Source: an uncultured bacterium (lineage in GTDB: Bacteria; Acidobacteriota; Thermoanaerobaculia; Multivoradales; JAHEKO01). Taken from it: a stretch of DNA of 5,318 bases. Shown here piece by piece: positions 5,124 through 5,318 of the stretch (the first letter of the stretch is position 1; the number at the start of each line of letters is the position of its first letter). The notes beneath the pieces are model-generated. The model did no database searches. It saw only the letters and a list, made by a program, of their open reading frames with translations, and was not told the origin of the DNA. Position numbers and translations under genes: made by a program. The DNA lies in contig CALILB010000303.1 of NCBI GenBank assembly GCA_938016625.1, forward strand, positions 1 to 5,318, given 5' to 3'.

Positions 5124-5130
5124 TCGCAAA

Positions 5131-5187
5131 ATGGGATCATCTGGGGGGGTGTCCCGGTTCCACCCACAATCGGCCGCAGGGCCATGA
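5131..5187 (+). CDS. Possible 18-residue leader peptide, ATGA-coupled to the next gene
   Basis: The ATG at 5131 with a good Shine-Dalgarno opens an 18-codon frame (MGSSGGVSRFHPQSAAGP). Its TGA at 5185-5187 overlaps the ATG at 5184 as ATGA. The peptide has no recognisable fold and no run of one amino acid's codons that would suggest attenuation. Its likely role is to deliver terminating ribosomes to the weakly equipped downstream start. An alternative is that the G7 run (5143-5149) has lost a base, by error or slippage. One extra G would fuse this frame in register with the downstream gene and give it an 18-residue N-terminal extension. Expression is unproven. Confidence 0.35.
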   Translation: MGSSGGVSRFHPQSAAGP

Positions 5188-5318
5188 AGAGAATCCTCGT
5201 GCTTGGCGCGGGCCAGAGCGCGCCATATCTCATCCGTTATCTGCTGGATCAAGCCGACGACGACGGCTGGATCGTCACCGTCGGTGACCTCGATCCCGAT
5301 GTCGCCGCCGCGCGGGTC
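5184..5318 (+). CDS. Saccharopine-dehydrogenase-family protein, N-terminal fragment
   Basis: Only the first 45 codons are in the window, running off the right edge. The N-terminus MKRILVLGAGQSAPYLIRYL is a beta strand, a glycine-rich G-x-G-x-x-x-P turn (G8, G10, P14) and a helix. A second strand (WIVTVGDLD) follows, ending in aspartates that often contact the nucleotide ribose. This is the Rossmann NAD(P)-binding start typical of the saccharopine dehydrogenase / carboxynorspermidine dehydrogenase group. The catalytic domain is not visible, so a role in lysine metabolism, polyamine synthesis or another reductive reaction cannot be separated. The ATG at 5184 is the only start that leaves the strand-turn-helix at the normal distance from the N-terminus; no ATG or GTG lies in frame just upstream. 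It is transcribed divergently from the sigma operon. Confidence 0.82.
   Translation, partial: MKRILVLGAGQSAPYLIRYLLDQADDDGWIVTVGDLDPDVAAARV

Noticed and set aside
5039..5233. 64-codon minus-strand frame ahead of the sigma gene
   Set aside because: It ends at the sigma start and overlaps the divergent gene in antisense. It has no ribosome site, and the composition is that of intergenic sequence.

Overview
The window is high-GC, densely coded bacterial chromosome. It holds seven protein-coding genes: two are cut by the window edges, and one small leader ORF is possible in addition. No rRNA, tRNA, IS element or CRISPR array is visible, and no gap between genes exceeds 150 bases. The gene mix is an ECF sigma factor operon ending in exported HEAT-repeat proteins, an exported RidA-like protein beside a class V aminotransferase, and a saccharopine-dehydrogenase-like gene. 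It recalls Acidobacteriota or a similar high-GC Gram-negative phylum. That placement is inference from gene style, not from a phylogenetic marker.

Left part, + strand (2-1101): the C-terminal 155 codons of a class V PLP-dependent aminotransferase, then 29 bases later a RidA/YjgF-family protein with an N-terminal signal peptide. The pair is probably co-transcribed. It makes chemical sense, because RidA-family proteins clear reactive enamine/imine products of PLP enzymes.

Centre, - strand (5039 down to 1116): a four-gene operon. Its order is ECF sigma-70 factor (4452-5039), single-pass membrane anti-sigma-like protein (3689-4468, overlapping the sigma gene by 17 bases), an exported TPR plus HEAT-repeat protein (2258-3676, 12 bases after the anti-sigma stop) and a second exported HEAT-repeat protein (1116-2195, 62 bases further on, after a strong GC hairpin). 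The layout suggests a sigma/anti-sigma switch whose signal is sensed or relayed in the periplasm by helical-repeat scaffold proteins. This is the most interesting part of the window. The anti-sigma protein lacks the usual zinc ligands, and both HEAT proteins show a two-repeat super-period. The operon meets the RidA gene tail to tail with only 14 bases between the stop codons.

Right part, + strand (5131-5318): divergent from the sigma operon, the first 45 codons of a saccharopine-dehydrogenase-family protein. It is preceded by an 18-codon ORF that has a much better Shine-Dalgarno sequence and ends in an ATGA overlap with the main start. The AT-richer divergent region (about 5040-5130) carries a good -10 element, an interrupted dyad and a weak ECF-like promoter match.
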